Source of the DNA: Candidatus Symbiobacter mobilis CR
GTDB lineage: Bacteria > Pseudomonadota > Gammaproteobacteria > Burkholderiales > Burkholderiaceae_C
Direction of reading: 5' to 3'
DNA length: 64,000 nucleotides
Assembly: GCF_000477435.1 (NCBI RefSeq)
Contig: NC_022576.1
Location: 868,001 to 932,000 of the forward strand
Shown: positions 8,566-16,626 of the stretch, one piece after another
Numbering within the stretch: position 1 is the first letter of the stretch
How the letters are laid out: each line of letters begins with the position of its first letter
Translations under genes and position numbers: made by a program
The notes under the pieces: generated by a model
The model's input: the letters and a program-made list of their open reading frames with translations, nothing else
Told to the model about the DNA's origin: nothing
Database searches by the model: none

Positions 8566-9898
8566 AAACATCGTATGGGTACCAGATCGCATCAAACCAA
8601 TTTTGTATGCAAATGCTAAAAATATCCCGCCTGGACACTTTTTTTTGATTTACCAAAATGACGTTTGTAATCCCAAAGAAAAAAAACACTTCCTAGAAAA
8701 AAGCTGCCCCCTCCCCCCATCCAGCGTAAAAACCGTCGAAGCCCTGATCCAACGCCAAACCGCGCTGGTAGCCACGTATGGCGCAAACGGCCTGCACTGG
8801 CACACCACCAGCACCGCGCCATTTGCCACAGGGTTGGGTAACGAGCACCCCATCGAAAACGGCTTTGCCTTCCTCACCCCCTACGGCTTGCCGTATCTGG
8901 CAGGCAGCGGGTTCAAAGGCATTCTTCGCCGTGCTGCGGAAGAACTGGCGCTGGACAACGACACCCAAAACGACGATGGCTGGACGTGGGTCGATATCTG
9001 GTGGCTGTTTGGCTTTGAAGGGGCAGTCAACAAGGGCAGCCAGTGGGACAGCGATAGCGACTTGGGCCACGCATTCGAGCGCGATAGCTACAAGCTGGCA
9101 GCCAACGCCAATTTGCATGAGTTGTTGCAACGGCTTGCCAACATCGACAAATCGATGGCCCGTTATGCCGATTCCAGCGACCGCACTGCTGCGGCCCAAG
9201 GCTTTCTGCAAGCCTGCCTGGCCGGTTCCACCCTACGCGGTGGACTGCAATGGCGTGGCGCGGTGGACTGCTGGGATGTCTACCCCCAACCCCAAGGCAA
9301 CCGCATGGTGGTGGAAATCATGACCCCGCACCATGGGCCGTATTACCGAGGAGACAGCAACCCCCACGACAGCCATTCGCCCATCCCTGTCAACTTTCTG
9401 GCCGTACCTGCAGGATCTGCATTCCACTTTTTTGCGGTATGCCATGCCCAGAAATTGCCGCAAGGGCTGCAAAACCGCTGGCGCGCATTGCTCGATGCCG
9501 CCATGCACCACGCCTGCGAATGGGTAGGGTTTGGTGCCAAAACATCGGTGGGGTACGGGGCCATGCAAAAACCCGCCCCCCTGCCACAGCCCGCCCCCGC
9601 CAAAGAACCCCGGGCTGCAACGACATCCACGGAACAGCCGATTGCCCCTGTGGAAGAAGGCATCATTTGGCAGGAGGCTACCTTGACGTACAGCCGCAAT
9701 ACCAGCGAAATCACTGCGGGGAATCCACCCAAAAAAACGAAGCCATTGAAGGGCGACTTGGCCAAGGCATTCCTCAATGCCTTACCCGAAAAACAGCGTA
9801 CTCGCCTAACCAAGGATGGCGCATTCAGAAACGTGCCCGTTGTGGTCAAGCAAGATGGCAATACTTGGGAACTATTGCGGCCTGCCACAACGGGGTGA
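8558..9898 (+). CDS. cmr6: type III-B RAMP protein Cmr6
   Basis: A 446-residue Cmr6, the RAMP that joins the Cmr4 backbone to Cmr1 at the head of the complex. The family core runs from about residue 85, with TGLGNEHPIENGFAFLTPYGLPYLAGSGFKG split over a short span, to WVGFGAKTSVGYGAM near residue 330. About 115 further residues follow (proline-rich linker, then a small basic-rich region), longer than the usual family end. The ATG at 8558 has a good GGAGGAG site and overlaps cmr5. It appears to be the last cmr gene; 142 bases without a clear gene follow before the toxin-antitoxin pair. Confidence 0.9.
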   Translation: MPENIVWVPDRIKPILYANAKNIPPGHFFLIYQNDVCNPKEKKHFLEKSCPLPPSSVKTVEALIQRQTALVATYGANGLHWHTTSTAPFATGLGNEHPIENGFAFLTPYGLPYLAGSGFKGILRRAAEELALDNDTQNDDGWTWVDIWWLFGFEGAVNKGSQWDSDSDLGHAFERDSYKLAANANLHELLQRLANIDKSMARYADSSDRTAAAQGFLQACLAGSTLRGGLQWRGAVDCWDVYPQPQGNRMVVEIMTPHHGPYYRGDSNPHDSHSPIPVNFLAVPAGSAFHFFAVCHAQKLPQGLQNRWRALLDAAMHHACEWVGFGAKTSVGYGAMQKPAPLPQPAPAKEPRAATTSTEQPIAPVEEGIIWQEATLTYSRNTSEITAGNPPKKTKPLKGDLAKAFLNALPEKQRTRLTKDGAFRNVPVVVKQDGNTWELLRPATTG

Positions 9899-10040
9899 CA
9901 TCAGTCCCCACCCACCGTTGATCGCCATTCCTCCCCCCAGCGGGCTACCGCATACATCCATTTTTGGGGGGAACCCATGGCAACGCTATGTACGCACGAA
10001 CGGCGCACAATATCGCGCATGATTTTCTGGGAGATGCACC

Positions 10041-10316
10041 ATGACTGCCACCGTCAAAGACACCCGTTTGCATATACGCTGCAACCAACAGGTGCGCCAC
10101 CTGCTCGACAAAGCCGCTGCCCATTCCCACATGAGCGTTTCCGAATTCGTGTTACAGAATGCCGTCCACCACGCGCAAGCGGTGTTGGCAGCCCACGAAA
10201 CCATCACCCTTTCGCAAGAGGACTTCGCCCTCTTTTTGAAGGCGCTGGATACACCGGTCACGCCCAATGCCGCGCTGCAACGCGCTTTTGCCTGCCACGA
10301 CGAGCAAGTGCGCTGA
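10041..10316 (+). CDS. TacA-like DUF1778 antitoxin
   Basis: A 91-residue protein of the DUF1778/TacA family, a ribbon-helix-helix antitoxin. The start, RLHIRCNQQVRHLLDKAA, followed by MSVSEFVLQNAV, fits the DNA-binding domain. The C-terminal half (LSQEDFALFLKALD) fits the toxin-neutralising segment. The next codon after its stop is the toxin start (TGAATG), so the two are translationally coupled. It should bind and repress its own promoter. Its position between the effector operon and the adaptation genes suggests it may stabilise the locus. Confidence 0.85.
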   Translation: MTATVKDTRLHIRCNQQVRHLLDKAAAHSHMSVSEFVLQNAVHHAQAVLAAHETITLSQEDFALFLKALDTPVTPNAALQRAFACHDEQVR

Positions 10317-10820
10317 ATGTCCGGCTATTCCATTCGCCCCCTCGACAGCGAAGCGGATACGGCGCGCTTTGACTGTGGTGATGCAGCGCTGAACGACTAT
10401 CTGCGCCGCTATGCCACCCAGGATGTCCGCCGCAACGTCACCCGCGCCTTCATTGCAAGTCCTCTCGAATCCTCCACGCGGATTGCCGGATTCTTCACTT
10501 TGAGCGCCGCCAGCATCCAGGCCGAGACGCTGCCTGAAAACTTGCGCAAGAAGCTGCCGCGCTACCCGGTGCCGGTGGCTCTGTTGGGCCGATTGGCTGT
10601 AGACCGCGAATTTCAGGGTAAGGGCCTTGGGTCGATTCTGCTGGCTGATGTCTGTCGGAAAGTCCATGCCGCCAGTCGCACCCTGGCCGTAGCCGGTATC
10701 GTGGTCGACGCAAAGTCGCCATCGGCATCCACCTTTTACCAACATTTCGGCTTTCTCGAACTACCCGGGCAGACATCTCGGCTGATCCTGCCCAGCAGTG
10801 GTTTTGCTGATCGAGGGTGA
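10317..10820 (+). CDS. TacT-like GNAT acetyltransferase toxin
   Basis: A 167-residue GNAT toxin. Members of this family acetylate the amino group of aminoacyl-tRNA and so stop translation. The acetyl-CoA loop appears as LAVDREFQGKGLGSILL (about 95-111), with Q/R-x-x-G-x-G fulfilled by QGKGLG, and FYQHFGFLELPG near the C terminus is the usual GNAT beta6-beta7 region containing the conserved tyrosine. It directly follows the antitoxin. The intact motifs suggest an active toxin. Confidence 0.87.
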   Translation: MSGYSIRPLDSEADTARFDCGDAALNDYLRRYATQDVRRNVTRAFIASPLESSTRIAGFFTLSAASIQAETLPENLRKKLPRYPVPVALLGRLAVDREFQGKGLGSILLADVCRKVHAASRTLAVAGIVVDAKSPSASTFYQHFGFLELPGQTSRLILPSSGFADRG

Positions 10821-10897
10821 TTCGCCCGAGCACTGCGCAACCCGGCAATCCAGCGCTCCCGTTCCGAGAGGGCAGACTTGGAGGGGGGTACACCCCC

Positions 10898-10907
10898 GCA
10901 AGCTTGC
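10898..10907. promoter_or_regulatory. palindromic element GCAAGCTTGC, copy 2
   Basis: The same palindrome as upstream of the NE0113 copies, followed by CATTCCGCCCC, 41 bases before the cas2 start. The spacing to the start codon equals that of copies 1, 3 and 4 in front of NE0113 genes (41 bases each). Confidence 0.45.
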
Positions 10908-10947
10908 CATTCCGCCCCCTCGCCAAAAAGGGCCAAACAATGCCTGC

Positions 10948-11232
10948 ATGGCACAACGGCTGTTTCATCTGGCGTGTTACGACGTAGCCAAGCCCCGTCG
11001 GCTCAAGGCTGCGCTCAAGCTCACGCGGGCGTATGCCACGGGCGGGCAAAAGTCTGTCCATGAAATTTTTCTGACGGCAGAGGAACGCGCCGCATTGCTG
11101 GCGGACATGGCCCTGCTGCTGGACCCGGAAGAGGATCGTTTTCTGCTGCTGCGGCTGGACCCGCGCAGCCACGTCTACACCTTGGGCAAGGCCATGCAGC
11201 CTGCCGATCCCGATTACTTTTACGTTGGCTGA
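10948..11232 (+). CDS. cas2: Cas2, G+C-rich copy
   Basis: A 94-residue Cas2, the dimer that bridges two Cas1 dimers during spacer integration. The N-terminal strand LFHLACYDVAKPRRL carries the conserved Asp12 of the ferredoxin-like fold. GGQKSVHEIFLTAEE and DRFLLLRLDPRS match later Cas2 strands. The ATG at 10948 gives the normal family length; a longer frame back to 10798 would overlap the toxin gene. It lies 66 bases before cas1 on the same strand. Its composition matches the cmr genes, unlike the second cas2. Confidence 0.83.
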   Translation: MAQRLFHLACYDVAKPRRLKAALKLTRAYATGGQKSVHEIFLTAEERAALLADMALLLDPEEDRFLLLRLDPRSHVYTLGKAMQPADPDYFYVG

Positions 11233-11298
11233 CCCCGAACGCGGCAAGGCAACCACTACAGCGACGACATCCACCACCCCAACGACAGAGGCAACACC

Positions 11299-12270
11299 AT
11301 GGCACTGCTGGTACTGGATCGCACCGAACTCGATATCCGCGTGGATGGCGACGCGCTGGCGCTGTACGAATCCGGCACGCGCCGGGGAACGGTGCCGATC
11401 AAGCTGATGGACCGCTGCGTGATCCATGGCGCACGCACCAAGCTCGATACCGGCGTGCTGCAACGGCTGGCCGAAGCAGGCGTAACGACCGTGCTGATCA
11501 GCCCCCGCGCCCAACGCAGGGCGGCCATCGTTCTGGGCAACCAGCACAACGACGCAGCCGTGCGCATCGCCCAAGCGTTGCGGGTAATGAACCAGCAGGA
11601 ATGCTGGCAATGGTCGGCTGGCATCGTGCGGGCCAAGCTGGCGCGGCAACGCAAAACGCTATCGCTGATGCAGCAAGAACGCCCCGATGCGCGCAAACCG
11701 TTGTTCGATGCGATCCAGACCATCGACAGCATTCAGGCGCATTTGCGCGAATTCGGCGCGACGACGGGGGCTGTCGCCAGCATCCGTGGATGGGAAGGCG
11801 CAGCGGCCCGCGCCTACTTTGCCGCGCTGGGCAGCGTATTCCCGCCCGCATTGGGTTTTGCCGGACGGAACCGCCGCCCGCCCAAAGACCCCGTGAACGT
11901 ATGCCTATCGCTGAGCTACACGATGCTGCACGCGCAAGCCATCCAGCAATGCACGATTACCGGGCTGGACCCGATGCTCGGCTTCTACCACCGCCCCGCC
12001 TTTGGCCGGGAAAGCCTGGCCAGCGACTTGATCGAACCCCTGCGCCCCGCAGTGGATGCCTGGGTATGGGAACTGCTGCGCAAAAGAGTGCTGCGAGAAG
12101 ACCACTTCAGCACCAACGAAACCGGCTGCATGATGGGCAAAGCAGGCAGGCAAATCTATTACACGGAATGGGAGGAAAACCAAAAACCCTGGCAACGGTG
12201 GCTGCGTGCGCAATGCCAGAACTTGGCTAAAACCTTGCGCAACAAGGGATCGCTATGCTTGGCGGAATAG
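11299..12270 (+). CDS. cas1: Cas1 integrase
   Basis: A 323-residue Cas1, the metal-dependent integrase that inserts new spacers at the leader end. The N-terminal beta domain ends near residue 85. In the helical domain the catalytic trio is visible: Glu166 in SIRGWEGAAA, His231 in LGFYHRPAFG and Asp243 in SLASDLIEP. It is not fused to a reverse transcriptase or Cas6. It sits between two different cas2 genes, and either could be its partner. Nothing appears broken, so the array was probably able to grow. Confidence 0.93.
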   Translation: MALLVLDRTELDIRVDGDALALYESGTRRGTVPIKLMDRCVIHGARTKLDTGVLQRLAEAGVTTVLISPRAQRRAAIVLGNQHNDAAVRIAQALRVMNQQECWQWSAGIVRAKLARQRKTLSLMQQERPDARKPLFDAIQTIDSIQAHLREFGATTGAVASIRGWEGAAARAYFAALGSVFPPALGFAGRNRRPPKDPVNVCLSLSYTMLHAQAIQQCTITGLDPMLGFYHRPAFGRESLASDLIEPLRPAVDAWVWELLRKRVLREDHFSTNETGCMMGKAGRQIYYTEWEENQKPWQRWLRAQCQNLAKTLRNKGSLCLAE

Positions 12271-12344
12271 ATTACAAGAATATAGTAATTCATCGATAAC
12301 AATTCTAATATCTCTAATATCTACCAGGTCATAGGAGTAAAACC

Positions 12345-12680
12345 ATGGGCACCAAGCTAAAAAATAAATACATTATAGCCTATGACATTTGTGACCCGAA
12401 AAGATATAACAAAATTCATAAAATTATCAAAAAATATGGACTTCCGCTACAGTATTCCGTTTATTTGCTAGATGTAACAAGATTAGAAATAGAAAAATTA
12501 GTTACAGAGTTACGCTCCCTGATAGACCCTGAGAAAGACGATATTCGCGGCTACTATATACCGCAGAATACGTGGAAAGTCAGCATGGGAACAAGTATCG
12601 TGCCGAATGACGTTCTGCCTGGCTTATGGAAAGACCAGACCACAGCAGAACAAGATGACCAGTATGCTTTATTCACGTAA
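12345..12680 (+). CDS. cas2: second Cas2, A+T-rich copy
   Basis: A 111-residue Cas2 with Asp14 in YIIAYDICDPKRYNKIHK. YSVYLLDVTRLEIEKLV follows, then DPEKDDIRGYYIP. The base composition is far more A+T-rich than cas1 and the first cas2, and the protein is not close to the first copy, so it is not a recent duplicate. An AGGAG-like site precedes the ATG. It lies 74 bases after cas1. It probably arrived with the A+T-rich block that includes the next gene and the CRISPR leader. Confidence 0.87.
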   Translation: MGTKLKNKYIIAYDICDPKRYNKIHKIIKKYGLPLQYSVYLLDVTRLEIEKLVTELRSLIDPEKDDIRGYYIPQNTWKVSMGTSIVPNDVLPGLWKDQTTAEQDDQYALFT

Positions 12681-12809
12681 CAGAAAAAAGTTAGTTTTTA
12701 GTTGAATTTTTTAATATAAATCGCAAAATAATAAATTTAGTTAGCATAGAGACCATACTGCCTCACAAAAATCTAGCTGCACAGATAGTACAAATATAAA
12801 AATGTCATC

Positions 12810-12853
12810 AGGCGATAAATAGGCGATAAATAGGCGATAAATAGGCGATAAAT
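12810..12853. repeat. four tandem copies of an 11-bp unit
   Basis: AGGCGATAAAT is repeated four times without change, ending 39 bases before the TPR/OB-like start codon. This could be an iteron-like or operator array, or a slippage product. The surrounding 200 bases are A+T-rich and otherwise without a gene. Confidence 0.85.
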
Positions 12854-12892
12854 AGCTTGATATCTATTACCCATAAAATCATTGAAGATACA

Positions 12893-14329
12893 ATGAATTC
12901 CCGAGAAATATTTACATTGCGCAAGCAGGGTCGATCTGCTGAAGCACTGCAAATAGCGCGGGAGGCATATCCCGGCAATGAAAATGATCTATGGTTATTG
13001 CGCGCCTATGCATGGTCAATGTATGATCATGTTAAATCTATTATTGACCGTTGTGAAGCAAAAAAAATTTCACCGTATACAATAGGCAGCCGACTTTCGC
13101 CACTCATGCGCGAATTTCTGCATATAGCCAATCCATTGCGTAGCGATTCAGTCTTTTCGCACATGAACCGACTGGCACTAAAATCGTCACGGTATTGGCC
13201 TGATTTTTTAGGTTATGCCCGCTGGGTCGGAGCTGATAATTTTACAGGGGAAGATAAGAAACCTTTTGTGACCCAAGAAGGCAAGATTGTGGAAAGCTTC
13301 TATAAGCGCTACATACGTGCTATTTGTCGCGAAACGGCTGCTAAAGCAACAGATAAACAAACACGTCCACAATGGATAGAATGGGGAAGTCAAATTCTGA
13401 AGCGATCATTAAAAATAGAACCTAATGATCTATGGTTCAATTATTACCAAAGCAAGCTACACCTCGCCCAGGGCCAACCAGATTTGGCCTTGCAACGCTT
13501 AATCCCGGTTCTGTTACAACATTCCACAGCGGCTTGGCCTTGGGGATTGTTAGGAGATATTTTTGAAACTACGAGACCAGAAGACACTTTGATTTGCTAC
13601 GCCTATGCAACGCAGTTAGCACGTAAGGAAATTGAAGTAGCAAAAATCCGCATCCAGTTAGCACAACGCCTAGCATTGGTTGAACGCTACAATGAGGCGG
13701 CGAACCAAGCATGGTTGGCTATACAATACAGAAAAATAAATGGCTACCGCATTCCCCAGGGTTTACAAAATATTTTGGCCAATAATTGGTACCACGATGC
13801 AGTGGCCAACAATACCCTACAACCGTTGCCCCCAATGCATTCAGTTGCTTGCAAAATATTGCAAGAACTCCATCGACAAAGACTTACATATACACGAGGC
13901 GTAATCGATCAAAATCATAGCACAAATGCGCTTACTTTTCTGGCTACGGGAACTGAATCTGGGATTGGGTTATGGAACAAAAAGTTCCCAGAAATTGCAA
14001 AACTTCCATCTGGAACCGTTATCGAGATTGGACGCAGAGAAACAGATGGCCCCCCACTTGACTGGAAAATCTCTGAACTCCAAGAAATCACTGGGCTTTG
14101 TCAAGCATTCTCAGGTACTGTCATACGTCAAGCTGATAAAGATTTTGCATTTGTTCGTTGCGAGTTGGGAGATGTTTTTGTACCGCCTGAACTGGCCAAG
14201 AATTTTGATCCGGTGCAACAATATAATGTAAAAGGAAAAGCAATGAGAAAAATTAATAAACAAGGAAAATCATGCTGGAGCGCAATACATTGTATTCTAC
14301 AAGATTTATACATAAATCAAGCTCTGTAA
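12893..14329 (+). CDS. TPR-like helical repeat protein with C-terminal OB/cold-shock-like domain
   Basis: A 478-residue protein not named with certainty. The first 40 residues (FTLRKQGRSAEALQIAREA) and the middle (FNYYQSKLHLAQGQPDLALQRLIPVL; YAYATQLARKEIEVAKIRIQLAQRL) look like tetratricopeptide repeats. The last 80 residues, FSGTVIRQADKDFAFVR then DVFVPPELAK and VKGKAMRKINK, have the alternating strand pattern of an OB or cold-shock nucleic-acid-binding domain. No catalytic motif is seen. The gene is A+T-rich, like the second cas2 before it and the leader after it. The ATG at 12893 is chosen over a more upstream start at 12857. A role in RNA handling or in the CRISPR system is only a guess from position. 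Confidence 0.6.
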   Translation: MNSREIFTLRKQGRSAEALQIAREAYPGNENDLWLLRAYAWSMYDHVKSIIDRCEAKKISPYTIGSRLSPLMREFLHIANPLRSDSVFSHMNRLALKSSRYWPDFLGYARWVGADNFTGEDKKPFVTQEGKIVESFYKRYIRAICRETAAKATDKQTRPQWIEWGSQILKRSLKIEPNDLWFNYYQSKLHLAQGQPDLALQRLIPVLLQHSTAAWPWGLLGDIFETTRPEDTLICYAYATQLARKEIEVAKIRIQLAQRLALVERYNEAANQAWLAIQYRKINGYRIPQGLQNILANNWYHDAVANNTLQPLPPMHSVACKILQELHRQRLTYTRGVIDQNHSTNALTFLATGTESGIGLWNKKFPEIAKLPSGTVIEIGRRETDGPPLDWKISELQEITGLCQAFSGTVIRQADKDFAFVRCELGDVFVPPELAKNFDPVQQYNVKGKAMRKINKQGKSCWSAIHCILQDLYINQAL

Positions 14330-14538
14330 CATAAATAAAAACGATATGCATAATATCTAAAGATATTAGCTATTCCATCCAAAAAAATTTGGAAAGTGAG
14401 TGTGGTATGATGCCACCAAGCCAATACAGGAACCATGAAAACCTAAGCTGCAAGCGAGTAGCTGGTTTTTTTCAGTTGGGAATAATCTTCAAGTCGCAAC
14501 GCAACTTATTGAAAACAAAAGATTTTTTGACGGTTGGA
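14330..14538 (+). promoter_or_regulatory. CRISPR leader region
   Basis: An A+T-rich, gene-free stretch between the TPR/OB-like gene and the first repeat. The opposite array end carries the degenerate last repeat, so this side is the leader and transcription should run rightward. TATGAT at 14406-14411 could be a -10 box, without a convincing -35. Confidence 0.65.
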
Positions 14539-15714
14539 GTCTAAAGACATGCCCTGATCTCAAAGGGATTAAGACCCACTAGTGCGTTCCACCAGTCGAG
14601 GCACTCAACGTCTAAAGACATGCCCTGATCTCAAAGGGATTAAGACTTCCACAACTGCCCAAGCATACGGAACATCGTAGTCTAAAGACATGCCCTGATC
14701 TCAAAGGGATTAAGACTTGCGCGTTGTTACGTGTAACCAATGCCATGATGGTCTAAAGACATGCCCTGATCTCAAAGGGATTAAGACGTCCCCTCCTTCA
14801 TCCACGCTACTTACGCGCACAGTCTAAAGACATGCCCTGATCTCAAAGGGATTAAGACACCCACGCCGCAATCTCATCGTCACTTTTGCTCAGTCTAAAG
14901 ACATGCCCTGATCTCAAAGGGATTAAGACTTATTCAGGATCTGTTGATGCATCGCATTACCGTCTAAAGACATGCCCTGATCTCAAAGGGATTAAGACGA
15001 CAACGTCATGGCGACGTTTATTGGGGGGTACGTCTAAAGACATGCCCTGATCTCAAAGGGATTAAGACAAACAATACATTACAGGGACTGACGCCTACCT
15101 GGGTCTAAAGACATGCCCTGATCTCAAAGGGATTAAGACCCTGATCAGGGAAGGACCGTACTGGTACGCTACGTCTAAAGACATGCCCTGATCTCAAAGG
15201 GATTAAGACCTTTGTAGATCAGCGCATTCTTTGCGCCGCTACGGTCTAAAGACATGCCCTGATCTCAAAGGGATTAAGACAATATAAAGTCTACTTGTAA
15301 TGCTTAAATCTTGTCTAAAGACATGCCCTGATCTCAAAGGGATTAAGACCTTCCACAATTGACCAAGCATCCTAAACATAGTAGGTCTAAAGACATGCCC
15401 TGATCTCAAAGGGATTAAGACAGTTTATCTTTACCAAAATGGTTAGCTAAATCAGTCTAAAGACATGCCCTGATCTCAAAGGGATTAAGACTTATTCAGG
15501 ACGTGTGCATGGAGCGCATTGCGTCTAAAGACATGCCCTGATCTCAAAGGGATTAAGACAGAAACTTAATTACAGGGTATTTAATACTCTTAGTCTAAAG
15601 ACATGCCCTGATCTCAAAGGGATTAAGACTTTACTCTCCCACCAAGTCTTCTTTCTATATTCGTCTAAAGACATGCCCTGATCTCAAAGGGATTAAGACC
15701 CACCGGATAGATTA
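14539..15714 (+). CRISPR. CRISPR array, leader-side part: 17 repeats, spacers 1-16 and the left part of spacer 17
   Basis: The repeat is 37 bp, starting GTCTAAAGACATGCCCTGAT and ending AAGGGATTAAGAC; GTCT/AGAC ends and an inner CCCT/AGGG pair can form stems. Repeats start at 14539, 14610, 14680, 14751, 14822, 14893, 14962, 15032, 15103, 15173, 15244, 15313, 15385, 15455, 15523, 15593 and 15663, all identical. Spacers are 31-35 bases. Spacer 17 is cut after 15 bases by the insertion sequence. Spacers 2 and 12, and 6 and 14, are diverged copies of the same target sites. The last eight bases of the repeat, ATTAAGAC, would be the crRNA 5' handle. Confidence 0.98.
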
Positions 15715-16624
15715 GAGCCTATTTCAGTAGGCAATATGCCCTTAAAGTGATTAGGGCGCAAGTGAGGTGCAACATGGCGATATACGTTTCAGGAAGTTTT
15801 TCCCAACGCACCAGAATTCGGCGAAAGCGATTCATCCAGCTATGTGTACGTTCTACTACCCAGCGCCGTGCCTTGAAACCAGCTTCTTGCTTTATAGATT
15901 TAGCTTCTTCGCCTCTGGAACGAATGTGAGCCGTAAAGCCAAATTCTTTGACGATCTCTCTTACTTCATCAAAATCGTATCCTTTGTCCAAGCAGATGCC
16001 TTGTGGTTTTGTATCCGTCGGGTCTGGTCGTTTTGCTTTGATGTCTTCCAGCGTACTCCTGACCAACTTCATGTCGTGCCGATTCGCACCGTCGATGGCG
16101 ACGGCAAGCGGTATGCCTGCACCATCAGTAAGCACACTGCGCTTGACACCTTGCTTGCCTCGATCTGTTGGGTTGGCCCCAGTTGTTTGCTGACCTGCTA
16201 GGGGCGCTTTGGTTAACGCTCCATCCATGGATGTCCATGCCCAATCGATGCCTTGGGATTTGTCGTATTCGACCAATTGTTGTATCCAAAGGGCTGAAAA
16301 TACACCTGCTTTCGTCCATTCGCGAAAGCGTCGATAGGCAGAACTGCACGAGCAAATTCCCGTCATGTTTAAGGCGTTCCACTGGCAGCCAGTTCGCAAT
16401 ACGAAAAGAATTGCGTTCATTGCGCTGCGATCAGATACACGCGGATTATGGCAACCAAGGGGATGTTTTTTGGGTTCAGGGAGCGATGATTTTATTATTC
16501 CCCAGAGTGCATCATGCAATCTCCACCCATCATCATGAAATATCAGGCCCATAATTTTCCTCATCTGGGTTATTGCGACTGTGATGATTAATATTATATA
16601 TCATTAGCCTACTGAAATAGGCTC
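15715..16624 (-). mobile_element. IS5-family insertion sequence (IS427-like) inside spacer 17
   Basis: A 910-bp element with perfect 18-bp inverted ends, starting GAGCCTATTT at 15715 and ending AAATAGGCTC at 16624, flanked by a TA duplication (15713-15714 and 16625-16626). The two spacer pieces, 15 and 19 bases counting one TA, add up to 34, the normal spacer length, so the insertion is exact. One intact transposase lies on the minus strand. Confidence 0.93.
15719..16552 (-). CDS. IS5-family DDE transposase
   Basis: A transposase of 277 residues, full length in a single frame. The N terminus has LPEPKKHPLGCHNPRVSDR and FVLRTGCQWNAL, typical of the DUF4096-type head of IS5 proteins. The DDE residues appear in WTSMDGALTK (Asp), CLDKGYDFDEV (Asp) and RRWVVERTHSWMNRFRRI (Glu). 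The second of two nearby ATGs, at 16552, is chosen because AGGA lies directly upstream; the other is at 16564. The stop codon lies within the left inverted repeat. The frame and ends are undamaged, so the element is probably young. Confidence 0.93.
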   Translation of the reverse strand: MGLIFHDDGWRLHDALWGIIKSSLPEPKKHPLGCHNPRVSDRSAMNAILFVLRTGCQWNALNMTGICSCSSAYRRFREWTKAGVFSALWIQQLVEYDKSQGIDWAWTSMDGALTKAPLAGQQTTGANPTDRGKQGVKRSVLTDGAGIPLAVAIDGANRHDMKLVRSTLEDIKAKRPDPTDTKPQGICLDKGYDFDEVREIVKEFGFTAHIRSRGEEAKSIKQEAGFKARRWVVERTHSWMNRFRRILVRWEKLPETYIAMLHLTCALITLRAYCLLK

Positions 16625-16626
16625 TA

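Noticed and set aside
9930-9975. CCCCCC...GGGGGG pair after cmr6 as a terminator
   Set aside because: The loop is about 30 bases and no T-run follows, so a terminator call is not supported.
15069-15592. Spacers 8 and 15 share ATTACAGGG at the same offset
   Set aside because: Outside these nine bases they do not match, and the shared part falls in frames with stops for one of the two, so it is probably chance.
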